DNA from: Aestuariivita boseongensis
GTDB lineage: Bacteria; Pseudomonadota; Alphaproteobacteria; Rhodobacterales; Rhodobacteraceae
Assembly: GCF_001262635.1 (NCBI RefSeq)
Contig: NZ_JXYH01000018.1
Location: 1-64,000 of the forward strand
Direction: 5' to 3'
Length of the DNA stretch: 64,000 nucleotides
In this document: positions 51,227 through 59,021 of the stretch, in pieces
How the letters are laid out: each line of letters starts with the position of its first letter
Numbering within the stretch: the stretch's first letter is position 1
The notes under the pieces: generated by a model
Database searches by the model: none
What the model was told of the DNA's origin: nothing
What the model saw: the letters and a program-made list of their open reading frames with translations, nothing else
Position numbers and translations under genes: made by a program

Positions 51227-51286
51227 GCCCCAGACTTGATCCGGGGCCTCGTGGTATCGGGGGAGGCCCCGGATCAAGTCCGGGGC
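51227..51286. repeat. Inverted pair of the dispersed 23-bp repeat
   Basis: Units at 51227-51249 and 51264-51286 are reverse complements with one mismatch, separated by 14 bases. They start with GCCCC and contain ACTTGATCCGGGGCCT. They form a hairpin upstream of the oxidase start and downstream of the DUF6505 stop, and are 20/23 identical to the unit at 36490. Confidence 0.85.
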
Positions 51287-51300
51287 GCATCGGAGCGGTG

Positions 51301-51780
51301 TTACTCGTCCAAAGATCCGTGAATGGCGAATTGATCGAGGCCCGCCGCCTGCGCCTCGATCGTGCGATAGGTTTCCTTCACGCCGGCCTCGGTCAGTTCG
51401 CGGGCGACGGTGATCAGGGTGTTGGGGTCGTGATCGTCGCACAGATCGACCATATGCATGATCTCGTCGCGCGCGACGCCGGTGGCGGCCTCGACCGAGG
51501 GCGCGCCGTAAAAATCGACGAAATGCTGGGCGAGCAGGCTGACAAGCACTTCGATCTCGGCCTCTTCGACCTGGGTGACGGCCACGAAGGTCACGCGCCC
51601 GAAGGTTTCCAGCCCCAGCCAGCCATTGGCAAAGGCCTGGCGGGCCTTGCCGGTCAGGTCGGCTTCGCCCCAGTTCGAAAACTCGAACCCGCCGGAGATG
51701 CACCATTCCCCGGTGCGCGCCGGAGAGTGGAAGACGTTCATGTCGCTTTCGTCAAAATGAATGGCGCGGGCAAGGTTCAT
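51301..51780 (-). CDS. DUF6505 family protein
   Basis: 159 residues matching a Rhodobacteraceae family (DUF6505): ARAIHFDESDMNVFHSPARTGEWCISGGFEF at the start, GKARQAFANGWLGLETFGR and ELTEAGVKETYRTIEAQAAGLDQFAIHG towards the end. Soluble, no signal. Last gene of a four-gene minus-strand set (DUF6494, Mrp, ligase-like, DUF6505) next to the formate dehydrogenase region. Function unknown. Confidence 0.8.
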   Translation of the reverse strand: MNLARAIHFDESDMNVFHSPARTGEWCISGGFEFSNWGEADLTGKARQAFANGWLGLETFGRVTFVAVTQVEEAEIEVLVSLLAQHFVDFYGAPSVEAATGVARDEIMHMVDLCDDHDPNTLITVARELTEAGVKETYRTIEAQAAGLDQFAIHGSLDE

Positions 51781-51784
51781 GGGT

Positions 51785-52492
51785 TCAGTCCTCTAACACC
51801 TGGCTCAGGGGGATGAGATGTGTGGTTTCGTCGTCGCGGATCAACATGCCGAACTGGTCATCGACACCCAGAAAGCGGCCCTGTCGGCCCATCATGGTGA
51901 TCGGGTCCCCCACCCCGTGCAGCAGGCCCATCCATTCGGCATGCAGCGGGCGGTTGCCATCGTCTTCCCAGCGGTTGACCCAGACCAGCGTGTGCCGCGC
52001 CCAGCTTTCGATCAGCTGGACGGGGTCCACATCGGCGCAGCCCTCGTCATAAAGCGAGGTGACATCGGGCGTGGCCCCCGGATCGGTGGCCGTTTGCAGC
52101 AAGGGCAGGTCCAGCCCGATCACCAGCCAATCGGGCAAAGCGCCCGGATCGGTGGTGGAGGAGGCCGCCCGCAGCCTGCCGCAGCTGGCATTGTTCACCC
52201 GGATACCGCCCTGCCATTCCAGATGCACGGCCACCTCGGGCGGGGCCAGCGCGCCCAGCGCGTTCTGAAAGCCCACGCCGCAGACAGGCAGCATCGCCAT
52301 GGCCTGTTCCAGCGCCACTTCGGGGGCAAAGACGATGGCCGCGCGCAGGCGGTCGACCTGGATATTATGGACAACCGTGCCCGCATCGCAGCCCAGCGCC
52401 GCCATCGAGCGCGCCTTGTCGAAAGGGTCAATCCCCCCTTCGACGGCCACGCCCGACATCAGCGGCGGGAATGTGGGGGCGCTGTCGGTCAT
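51785..52492 (-). CDS. Biotin/lipoate ligase-like protein (DUF4444-type)
   Basis: 235 residues. Resembles the biotin/lipoate protein-ligase fold: HLEWQGGIRVNNASCGRLRAASS corresponds to the strand-loop carrying the usual ligand-binding GG, followed by LPDWLVIGLDLPLL. A small C-terminal domain follows (MGRQGRFLGVDDQFGMLIRDDETTHLIPL). Overlaps the Mrp gene stop by four bases. Whether it ligates a cofactor is unknown; the catalytic lysine is not obvious. Confidence 0.78.
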   Translation of the reverse strand: MTDSAPTFPPLMSGVAVEGGIDPFDKARSMAALGCDAGTVVHNIQVDRLRAAIVFAPEVALEQAMAMLPVCGVGFQNALGALAPPEVAVHLEWQGGIRVNNASCGRLRAASSTTDPGALPDWLVIGLDLPLLQTATDPGATPDVTSLYDEGCADVDPVQLIESWARHTLVWVNRWEDDGNRPLHAEWMGLLHGVGDPITMMGRQGRFLGVDDQFGMLIRDDETTHLIPLSQVLED

Positions 52493-53550
52493 GCCTGGCC
52501 TTTTGCGATCAGGGCGCGGGCGATGTCGCGGAAAGCCTGGGCCTGCGCGCTTTCGGGTTTTGACACCACGATCGGCGCACCGCCATCTGCGGCCATGCGA
52601 ATATCCAGATGCAGCGGCACCTCGGCCAGAAGGGGCACGCCCAGCTTTTCGGCTTCGGCCTTCACGCCGCCATGGCCGAAGACATGTTCCTCATGCCCGC
52701 ATTTCGAACAGATATGGGTCGACATGTTCTCGATCAGGCCGAAGATCGGCGTTTTCATCTGGTTGAACATGTCAATGCCCTTGCGCGCATCCAGAAGCGC
52801 CACGTCCTGCGGGGTCGACACCACGACCGCCCCGTCCACGGCGAATTTCTGCGTCAGCGTCATCTGCACGTCACCGGTGCCGGGCGGCAGATCCACCAGC
52901 AGCACATCCAGCGCGCCCCACTGCACCTGGCGCATCATCTGTTCCAGCGCGCCCATCAGCATGGGCCCGCGCCAGACCACGGCCTGATCTTCGTTGGTCA
53001 TCAGGCCAATGGACATCATGGTGACGCCGTGGTTGCGCATGGGCAGGATCGTCTTGCCATCGGGCGAGGCCGGCCGCCCGCTGACGCCCAGCATACGCGG
53101 CTGCGACGGCCCATAGACATCGGCATCCAGAAGGCCAACCCGGCGGCCTTCGGCGGCCAGGGCACAGGCCAGGTTGGCCGAAACGGTGGATTTGCCCACC
53201 CCGCCCTTGCCGGACGCAATCGCCACGATGCGGTCCACGCCCGGTACGGGCTGCGGCCCTGCCGGTTCGGCCTTGCGCGACGGTTTCAGATCGGGCGGCG
53301 CCTTGGCGGAATGGGCGGTCAGCATGGCGCTGACTTTCTCGACGCCAGGAAGCGCCTTGACCTTCTCTTCGGCCTCGGCGCGCACGGGTTCCATGGCCTG
53401 CGCGCGGGAGGCGTCAATCTCTATCACGAAACGGACGGTGCCCTCTTCGACATTCAGCGCCCGCACCATGCCCGTGGACACGATATCATTGCCGCTGACC
53501 GGATCGGTCACGGTTTTGAGCTGTTCCAGAACCTCATCGCGCGTGGCCAT
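52489..53550 (-). CDS. Mrp/NBP35-family Fe-S carrier ATPase
   Basis: 353 residues. An N-terminal MIP18-like domain (about 1-85) precedes the ATPase with deviant Walker A GKGGVGKST, DADVYGPSQPRMLG, and the cysteine pair HICSKCGHEEHVFGHGG (CxxC) that holds the transferable cluster. Likely delivers [4Fe-4S] clusters to the formate dehydrogenase or accessory ferredoxin-type proteins nearby (inference). Starts five bases after the DUF6494 stop and overlaps the following ligase-like gene by four bases. Confidence 0.92.
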   Translation of the reverse strand: MATRDEVLEQLKTVTDPVSGNDIVSTGMVRALNVEEGTVRFVIEIDASRAQAMEPVRAEAEEKVKALPGVEKVSAMLTAHSAKAPPDLKPSRKAEPAGPQPVPGVDRIVAIASGKGGVGKSTVSANLACALAAEGRRVGLLDADVYGPSQPRMLGVSGRPASPDGKTILPMRNHGVTMMSIGLMTNEDQAVVWRGPMLMGALEQMMRQVQWGALDVLLVDLPPGTGDVQMTLTQKFAVDGAVVVSTPQDVALLDARKGIDMFNQMKTPIFGLIENMSTHICSKCGHEEHVFGHGGVKAEAEKLGVPLLAEVPLHLDIRMAADGGAPIVVSKPESAQAQAFRDIARALIAKGQA

Positions 53551-53554
53551 GGTG

Positions 53555-53749
53555 TTATGCGTCCCCTTTGATCGTGCCGGTCACAACGTGATCGACGTCA
53601 AGGCCATCGACGGTCAGGCGCACCGTCGCCTCATAGGTGTCGCCTGCCTTGGCGCCTTTGGCGCGCAGGCCTTCTTCGATCGCCTGCTGGCTGGTCACGC
53701 CCACCTGCTTGAGGAATTTGCGCATCGACATGTTGAAGCTGTCGTCCAT
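53555..53749 (-). CDS. DUF6494 small protein
   Basis: 64 residues: MDDSFNMSMRKFLKQVGVTS then an amphipathic helix and a beta-like C-terminus (TYEATVRLTVDGLDVDHVVTGTIKGDA). Matches the small DUF6494 family of alphaproteobacteria. First gene of the Mrp operon, divergent from the cytochrome gene. Function unknown. Confidence 0.78.
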   Translation of the reverse strand: MDDSFNMSMRKFLKQVGVTSQQAIEEGLRAKGAKAGDTYEATVRLTVDGLDVDHVVTGTIKGDA

Positions 53750-53830
53750 TGCTTGTGTCTCCGTGATTTAATGGGGTGTCGTGGTTCGCCGGATTGACGG
53801 CGCGTGGGTTGCCCGCCTAGGCTGCACGCC

Positions 53831-54562
53831 ATGCGGTTGATTTTGCTGAGCCTTCTGGCCGCCCTCGGACTGGCCCTTCCCGCCCAAGCCCAGGATGATC
53901 TGGGTCTGCAGGCCCCCGAGGCCGTGATTGACAGCGGGCTTTTGAAACATCTGCTGCCGCGCTTTTCGCTGAAAACGGGGATCCGCGTGCGCCCGGATGC
54001 GGGCGGGCAGATGATTATTGCCACCGATGGCACAGGCGTGGCCGTGTTCCAGCGCGGCGAGACAGTGTTTTTCCTGCAAACCGGCGATGACCCGCGCGAG
54101 GCGCGGTTTCGCGACTGGCTGACCTCCGACATCGGGATTCGCACGGTGGAAAGCTTTCAACCCGCGGATGGTGCGGCATTCACCGCGCCCATTCCGGTTG
54201 TGGCGGAAGAGGACGAGATGGTCTTTGACGGCGATCCGGTCGCAGGCGCGGCGCTGTCGCTGACCCATTGCGGGCGCTGCCACGTGATCGGGCCGCAGAA
54301 CGCGATGAATTCCATCGGGTCCACCCCGTCCTTCGCGGTGCTGCGCGCCATGAGCAACTGGGACAACAAGTTCCTGAGCTTTTACGTGCTGCGCCCGCAC
54401 GCCGTGTTCACCCAGGTCGAGGGGCTGACCCAACCCTTCGATCCGGCGGTGCCATCCCCCATCGCCCCGGTGCGTATCACGCCCGAAGAACTGGATTCGA
54501 TCCTGGCCTATGTGGCGCAGGTCAAGCCTGCGGATCTGGGCGCGCCCCTGCAATTTCAATGA
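53831..54562 (+). CDS. Periplasmic c-type cytochrome-like protein
   Basis: 243 residues from ATG 53831, with signal peptide MRLILLSLLAALGLALPAQAQ. One heme motif, C-G-R-C-H (near residue 153), and an MSNWDNKF segment whose methionine could be the sixth ligand. The N-terminal 130 residues are not recognised. GTG 53804 is a rejected longer start. Overlaps the convergent Fe-S protein gene by seven bases. Possible electron acceptor in the formate dehydrogenase region. Confidence 0.8.
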   Translation: MRLILLSLLAALGLALPAQAQDDLGLQAPEAVIDSGLLKHLLPRFSLKTGIRVRPDAGGQMIIATDGTGVAVFQRGETVFFLQTGDDPREARFRDWLTSDIGIRTVESFQPADGAAFTAPIPVVAEEDEMVFDGDPVAGAALSLTHCGRCHVIGPQNAMNSIGSTPSFAVLRAMSNWDNKFLSFYVLRPHAVFTQVEGLTQPFDPAVPSPIAPVRITPEELDSILAYVAQVKPADLGAPLQFQ

Positions 54563-56511
54563 TCCTTGCGCTTTGAGTAATAATCATCGGCGGTGCGCGG
54601 CCTGGGACGTTCACCGGCGGCGAAGGGGTTGTTCTGGCTGTGATATTGCGCCTGAACCCGGCAATCGTCGCACATCTGGATCATCCGCGCCTGTTCCGAG
54701 GTGGCAAACATCGGATGGGTGCCGGCCAGTTTCTCCATGATCCGGTTCACGGTGGATTGCGAGCCGAACAGGGCACCGCATTCGACGCAGGCGCAAGGCT
54801 CTTCCTCGTTCAGGACGACCTGGGTCAGGGCCTGATCGGTCAGGTCGAGCTGCGGTTTCAGGGTGATCGCCTTTTCGGGGCAGATGTTCGAACACAGACC
54901 GCATTGCAGGCAGGCTTCTTCCTGGAACCTGAGCTGCGGCATGTCGGGGTTGTCGACCAGCGCGCCCGACGGGCAGAGCGACACGCAGGACAGACACAGC
55001 GTGCAGGCATCCGTATCGACCAGCACCGCGCCATAGGGCGCGCCCTTGGGCAGCGTCAGCGGGTCAGATGCGTCCGGGTTCAGCGCCTGGGCGGCCAGCC
55101 GCGCGATCTGGCGGCGGTTGCCCAAGGGCAGGACGGGCGTGGCGAGAGGTTCGGGCGTGTGCGCGCCGTAGAGCGCGTCGGACATGGCGTCCGGATCCGC
55201 CTCGTCCAGCAGGCGGAGCTTGCCGGGGCCTGCGATGGCGGTGGCCAGATCAAGTTCACGATCCAGCGCGTCGCGTTCGGTGGTCGGCGCCAGCAGGATG
55301 TCGACGCTGGCAAAGCCATGGGCCAGAGCGGCAAGCATCTCGGCATGGCCGAAGCCGGAAATCACTTGCAATTCCAGTGGGATAACGTCAGAAGGCAATC
55401 CACTTCCGAACCGTGCCGACAGGCGGATCATCTCGGCCCCGTGGGCGTCATGCACCAGAAGACGGGGTGCGGTGCCGCCCGCCTTGCGGAAGGTCGAGGC
55501 CAGCGTCTGCATCCGGCTGACCACATGGCCCACGGGCGGGTCGTCATAAGTGATCGCGGTCGACGGGCACAGCGCCGCGCAGGCGCCGCAGCCCGCGCAG
55601 ACCATCGGGTCGATCGCCACGTGGTCGCCTGCGGACGTGATGGCGCCGGTGGGGCAGATATCAAGGCAGTTGGAACAGGCCGATTGCCCGGCGCGGGAAT
55701 GGGCGCAGAGGCTTTCTTCCAACCGGACGTAGAGCGGTTTTTCAAAGGTCCCGGTCAGGTGCGAGGCGGCCAGAACGATGCCCGCCACCGCCAGCGGATC
55801 GCGCGGATCGGCGCGCAGATAGCCTTCGCGCTTTTGCGGTGCGGGCACCATCGGCGTGCCGCCGGTCAGGTCTATGACGATATCGCATTGCGATTGCGCG
55901 CCGTCCTTCGGATCGGTCAGCGAAAAGGCCCCGCGCCCGCCCGGTTCGATCTGCTGGAAGGCGTCGATGCGTACGGTGAAGCCACCCAGCGCGCCGGTCA
56001 CGCGTGCCATCCGCCCGCGCACCACGTCATAATCGCGGCTGACCGGCATATCGCCGTCATCCGTGATCAGAACCGTCAGCGCGAGCATGTCTTTCAACTG
56101 CTCGGCCACGGGCAGAACCACATCCGCCGCCCCCGCGAGCAAGGTCATCCCTTCCGAGACCACGTCGACCGTTTTTGCCCCTGCGGCGGGCATCATCGCC
56201 TCGGCCGCCAGAGCGGCCATTTTGGGGGTCGCGTCGGCGCCCTGATCGGACCATCCGGCACGGTCGCGCAGATCGACGAAACCGGGCGCGTCGATGCCCA
56301 GTTCATCGGCCAGTTCTTCGAAGGTCACGCGCTCCTGCTGGCAGGCGATCACCACCTCGCCCGATTGCATGGCTTGGGCGACTGATTCGATTTCACGGGT
56401 GCAAAGTGCGGTATGAACCCGCGAACAGCCCAGCCCGGTCGCATCGGCAATCGCGTCGCCGTCGACCTGCTGACTTCCCAAACAATCGCACAAAATCAAC
56501 GATTTAGACAT
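54556..56511 (-). CDS. Polyferredoxin-type 4Fe-4S protein linked to formate dehydrogenase
   Basis: 651 residues. Four [4Fe-4S] motifs lie in two pairs: CSNCLDICPTGAI with CAGCGACAALCPSTAI, and CTLCLSCVSLCPSGAL with CLQCGLCSNICPEKAI. A C-terminal CACVECGALFG...CDDC block has two more CxxC pairs. The N-terminal half has ILCDCLGSQQVD and ACQQERVTFEELA, typical of the 4Fe-4S protein found beside this class of formate dehydrogenase genes. Soluble. Divergent from the DUF3305 operon. Probably an electron carrier or maturation factor. Confidence 0.88.
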   Translation of the reverse strand: MSKSLILCDCLGSQQVDGDAIADATGLGCSRVHTALCTREIESVAQAMQSGEVVIACQQERVTFEELADELGIDAPGFVDLRDRAGWSDQGADATPKMAALAAEAMMPAAGAKTVDVVSEGMTLLAGAADVVLPVAEQLKDMLALTVLITDDGDMPVSRDYDVVRGRMARVTGALGGFTVRIDAFQQIEPGGRGAFSLTDPKDGAQSQCDIVIDLTGGTPMVPAPQKREGYLRADPRDPLAVAGIVLAASHLTGTFEKPLYVRLEESLCAHSRAGQSACSNCLDICPTGAITSAGDHVAIDPMVCAGCGACAALCPSTAITYDDPPVGHVVSRMQTLASTFRKAGGTAPRLLVHDAHGAEMIRLSARFGSGLPSDVIPLELQVISGFGHAEMLAALAHGFASVDILLAPTTERDALDRELDLATAIAGPGKLRLLDEADPDAMSDALYGAHTPEPLATPVLPLGNRRQIARLAAQALNPDASDPLTLPKGAPYGAVLVDTDACTLCLSCVSLCPSGALVDNPDMPQLRFQEEACLQCGLCSNICPEKAITLKPQLDLTDQALTQVVLNEEEPCACVECGALFGSQSTVNRIMEKLAGTHPMFATSEQARMIQMCDDCRVQAQYHSQNNPFAAGERPRPRTADDYYSKRKDH

Positions 56512-56824
56512 CGCACCTCACACCGTTTCCTCCGGTGCCCCCCCTGTTCGCCGGCGCAAACTATTCATATGGCCGCGCGAAGGTAAAGCCCTGTTGCGCG
56601 CCGCGCGGGCGGTGATTCTGTCATTCCGCACCGCAGAAGAATCACCCCGAGCCGCGCTGCATTGCGGAATATTATGCATTCAACATGCATTTTATTTCAA
56701 AAAGTTGACCCTGCGTCCGGAAAGAGGCCCGAATTTGCGTTTTTGGGCTTGGCCCCGGTCGGCACACTACGGCATACTTTGACACGGAACCGGGGCGAAG
56801 GGACACGACCCGGCGGAGGGAGCT
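56512..56824. promoter_or_regulatory. Divergent promoter region of the formate dehydrogenase accessory genes
   Basis: No gene seen in 313 bases. It contains an inverted repeat GGTGATTCT (56611-56619) / AGAATCACC (56638-56646), and two ATGCAT boxes five bases apart within an AT-rich patch near 56675-56700. The latter could be an activator or repressor site. Drives the 4Fe-4S gene leftward and the DUF3305-fdh genes rightward. Confidence 0.45.
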
Positions 56825-57385
56825 TTGGCACAATCAGCCGCAACGCATATTTCCATGCCCTTGGGTGTGGTCGTTCGGAAAACGCCCGGCGTGACCCGGT
56901 GGGCCAAGTGGTCGTGGCGCGTCGTCGCCGTTATGCCCGGTGCGCCGCAAGCCGACTGGCGTGAACTGCGCCGCGATGGCGAAGCGGTGGAATACCACGC
57001 GGCCACGCCGGAGCTGACGCTGTGGGCAGCCGAGACCGAGGCTTATTTGACCAACCTCGCCGATGGGGTGCCGTCGATCTATGTGATCATGCGCGATGCG
57101 CCCGATGGCACCACGCCGCTGGAGGTGACGCTTGTCACCGCCTCCCCGTTCGAGGGGCAGGATTATGCGGATACCGGCGATGATCTGGTCGAAAAGGTGC
57201 CGATGACGGACGGGCTGATTGCCTGGGTGCGGGATTTCGCGCTCGCCCATCACGTGGAAGAGGATTTCGTCAAACGCAAGCGCGACCGCAAGCGCGTCGA
57301 TCTGGTGGAAGACGGCAAGGGCGATGCGCGCATCCGTCAGGACAGCGATGTGTTCCGCGCGCCCCGCAAGAGGATGCTGCAATGA
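56825..57385 (+). CDS. DUF3305 domain protein, formate dehydrogenase operon
   Basis: 186 residues matching DUF3305 (PGVTRWAKWSWRVVAVMPGAP, GEAVEYHAATPELTLWAAETEAYLTNLADGVPSIYVIMR). Start is TTG at 56825 after GGAGGGAG; ATG 56855 is an alternative. Always seen with DUF3306 and Tat formate dehydrogenase genes; role in assembly suspected but not known. Overlaps the next gene by four bases. Confidence 0.85.
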   Translation: MAQSAATHISMPLGVVVRKTPGVTRWAKWSWRVVAVMPGAPQADWRELRRDGEAVEYHAATPELTLWAAETEAYLTNLADGVPSIYVIMRDAPDGTTPLEVTLVTASPFEGQDYADTGDDLVEKVPMTDGLIAWVRDFALAHHVEEDFVKRKRDRKRVDLVEDGKGDARIRQDSDVFRAPRKRMLQ

Positions 57386-58005
57386 GCGAGCGTCTGGATT
57401 TCTGGGCGCGCCGGAAGGCCGCCGTGCAGGCCGAAGAAGCGGCAGAGGCGCGTGCAGTCGAAGAGCAGCGCATGGCCGAGGAACGCCAGGCGCTGGAAGA
57501 GAAATCCGACGAAGAGATCCTGGCAGAGCTGAACCTGCCCGATCCCGAGACGCTGAAGCCGGGCGATGATGTGCGCGGCTTCATGAGCCAGGCGGTGCCC
57601 GACCGGCTGCGCCGCCGTGCGCTGCGCCAGCTGTGGAAGCTGAACCCGGTGCTGGCCAATGTCGACGGGCTGGTCGATTACGGCGAAGATTTCACCGACG
57701 CGGCGCTGGTGGTCGAAAATCTGCAGACCGCCTATCAGGTGGGCAAGGGTATGCTGGCCCATGTGGAGGAAATGGCCCGGCAGGCCGCCGCGAAGGAAGC
57801 CGCGCTTGAAGCCGGGGACGAAGCGGATGCACCGGACGCCGATGAGGCGGATGCGCCGGAGACACCCGAGACCGCCCCTGCCGAGGCCGAGACGCCAGAA
57901 CTGGTGGCAGAGGACGAGCCCACATCGGAAACTCAAGAAAATCAGTCAGATACGCAATATGCCGCAGCGCCCCGGCGCCGGATGCGCTTCGCGTTCGAAA
58001 CATGA
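57382..58005 (+). CDS. DUF3306 domain protein, formate dehydrogenase operon
   Basis: 207 residues. LDFWARRKAAVQAEEAAEARAVEEQRMAEERQ (charged coiled coil) then the DUF3306 core PDRLRRRALRQLWKLNPVLANVDGLVDYGEDFTDAAL. An acidic, low-complexity tail of about 60 residues ends in basic RRRMRFAFET. Translation coupled to DUF3305. Function unknown; acidic tail suggests a protein-binding scaffold. Confidence 0.85.
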   Translation: MSERLDFWARRKAAVQAEEAAEARAVEEQRMAEERQALEEKSDEEILAELNLPDPETLKPGDDVRGFMSQAVPDRLRRRALRQLWKLNPVLANVDGLVDYGEDFTDAALVVENLQTAYQVGKGMLAHVEEMARQAAAKEAALEAGDEADAPDADEADAPETPETAPAEAETPELVAEDEPTSETQENQSDTQYAAAPRRRMRFAFET

Positions 58006-58038
58006 CGGTATACGATGGTATCCAGCCAAGGGGAGCAC

Positions 58039-58635
58039 ATGACCATAACTGATATCGCTGCCGAGGATCGCCTCAGAGCCGATTTCTATAATTTCCTGGG
58101 GCTTTTGCTGGCCGGGCCGCCGGACCAGATGGTGCTGGACCAATGCGCTGGCCTTTCGGGGGATGAGACGGATCTGGGCAAGACCATCGGCGCGATGGCG
58201 CGTGTGGCCAAGGCGTCAAAGCCGCAGGCGGTAGAGCGGGAATTCAACGCGCTGTTCATCGGTCTGGGCCGGGGCGAGCTTTTGCCCTATGCCTCGTATT
58301 ACCTCACCGGGTTTCTGAATGAAAAACCGCTGGCGCAGCTGCGCAACGACATGGCGGCGCGCGGGATCACGCGGGCGCCCAATGTCTATGAACCCGAGGA
58401 CAATATCGCATCGTTGATGGAGATGATGGCTGGCATGATCGTCGGCCGTTTTGGCGAGCCCGCGTCGCTTGAAGCGCAAAAGACCTTCTGGTCGAAACAT
58501 ATCGGCCCCTGGGCGGGGCATTTCTTTTCGGATTTGGAAGCTGCCAAGAACTCGGTCTTCTACGCCTCGGTCGGATCGGCCGGCAAGGTGTTCATGGAGA
58601 TCGAGCGCGAGGCCTTCCGAATGACGGCGGCGTAA
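58039..58635 (+). CDS. TorD/DmsD-family molybdoenzyme chaperone
   Basis: 198 residues of all-helical TorD type (RADFYNFLGLLLAGPPDQMVL, YEPEDNIASLMEMMAGMI, FWSKHIGPWAGHFFSDLEAAKNSVFYASVG). Starts at ATG 58039 after GGGGAG; ATG 58015 is an upstream alternative. It should hold the Tat-signal catalytic subunit until molybdenum cofactor is inserted. Located between DUF3306 and the Tat-signal genes. Confidence 0.88.
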   Translation: MTITDIAAEDRLRADFYNFLGLLLAGPPDQMVLDQCAGLSGDETDLGKTIGAMARVAKASKPQAVEREFNALFIGLGRGELLPYASYYLTGFLNEKPLAQLRNDMAARGITRAPNVYEPEDNIASLMEMMAGMIVGRFGEPASLEAQKTFWSKHIGPWAGHFFSDLEAAKNSVFYASVGSAGKVFMEIEREAFRMTAA

Positions 58636-58692
58636 GCCGCTTTTCACCGGTCCTGTTCGCAGGGCCCAAACGCAAATGGAGGAGTTAAATCC

Positions 58693-58881
58693 ATGAGCAC
58701 CAAGAGGGACGAAGGCGCATCGCGCCGTGACTTCCTGAAGCTGGCCGGAACCGCAGCCCCTGCTGCTGTTGCTGCCGCTGCGCTGAGCGGAACAGAGGCC
58801 GAGGCGGCAGAGCCCGTGGCCGAAACCCGCATCCAGGATACCGCGCATACGCGGGCCTATCTGGACAGCGCGCGGTTCTGA
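58693..58881 (+). CDS. Small twin-arginine signal protein of the formate dehydrogenase region
   Basis: 62 residues: SRRDFLKLAG twin-arginine motif, a hydrophobic Ala-rich stretch (TAAPAAVAAAALSG) and a short tail ending RAYLDSARF. Matches the small Tat-target protein of formate dehydrogenase loci (TIGR02811 family). Strong ribosome site GGAGGAG seven bases upstream. It lacks any catalytic domain; its partner is presumed to be the dehydrogenase. The 140 bases to the next gene show nothing further. Confidence 0.86.
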   Translation: MSTKRDEGASRRDFLKLAGTAAPAAVAAAALSGTEAEAAEPVAETRIQDTAHTRAYLDSARF

Positions 58882-59021
58882 TCGAACCGCTTACACGATT
58901 GCAGTGTCCGGGCAGAGAACCGGTCAAGGCACACCCGACGGACGGTTGCGATAGGCCCTGATGTCGGTTTTCAGAGACCCAAGCGAGCCAGTTGACCTGG
59001 CCAGCAAGGAAGGAAACGAAA

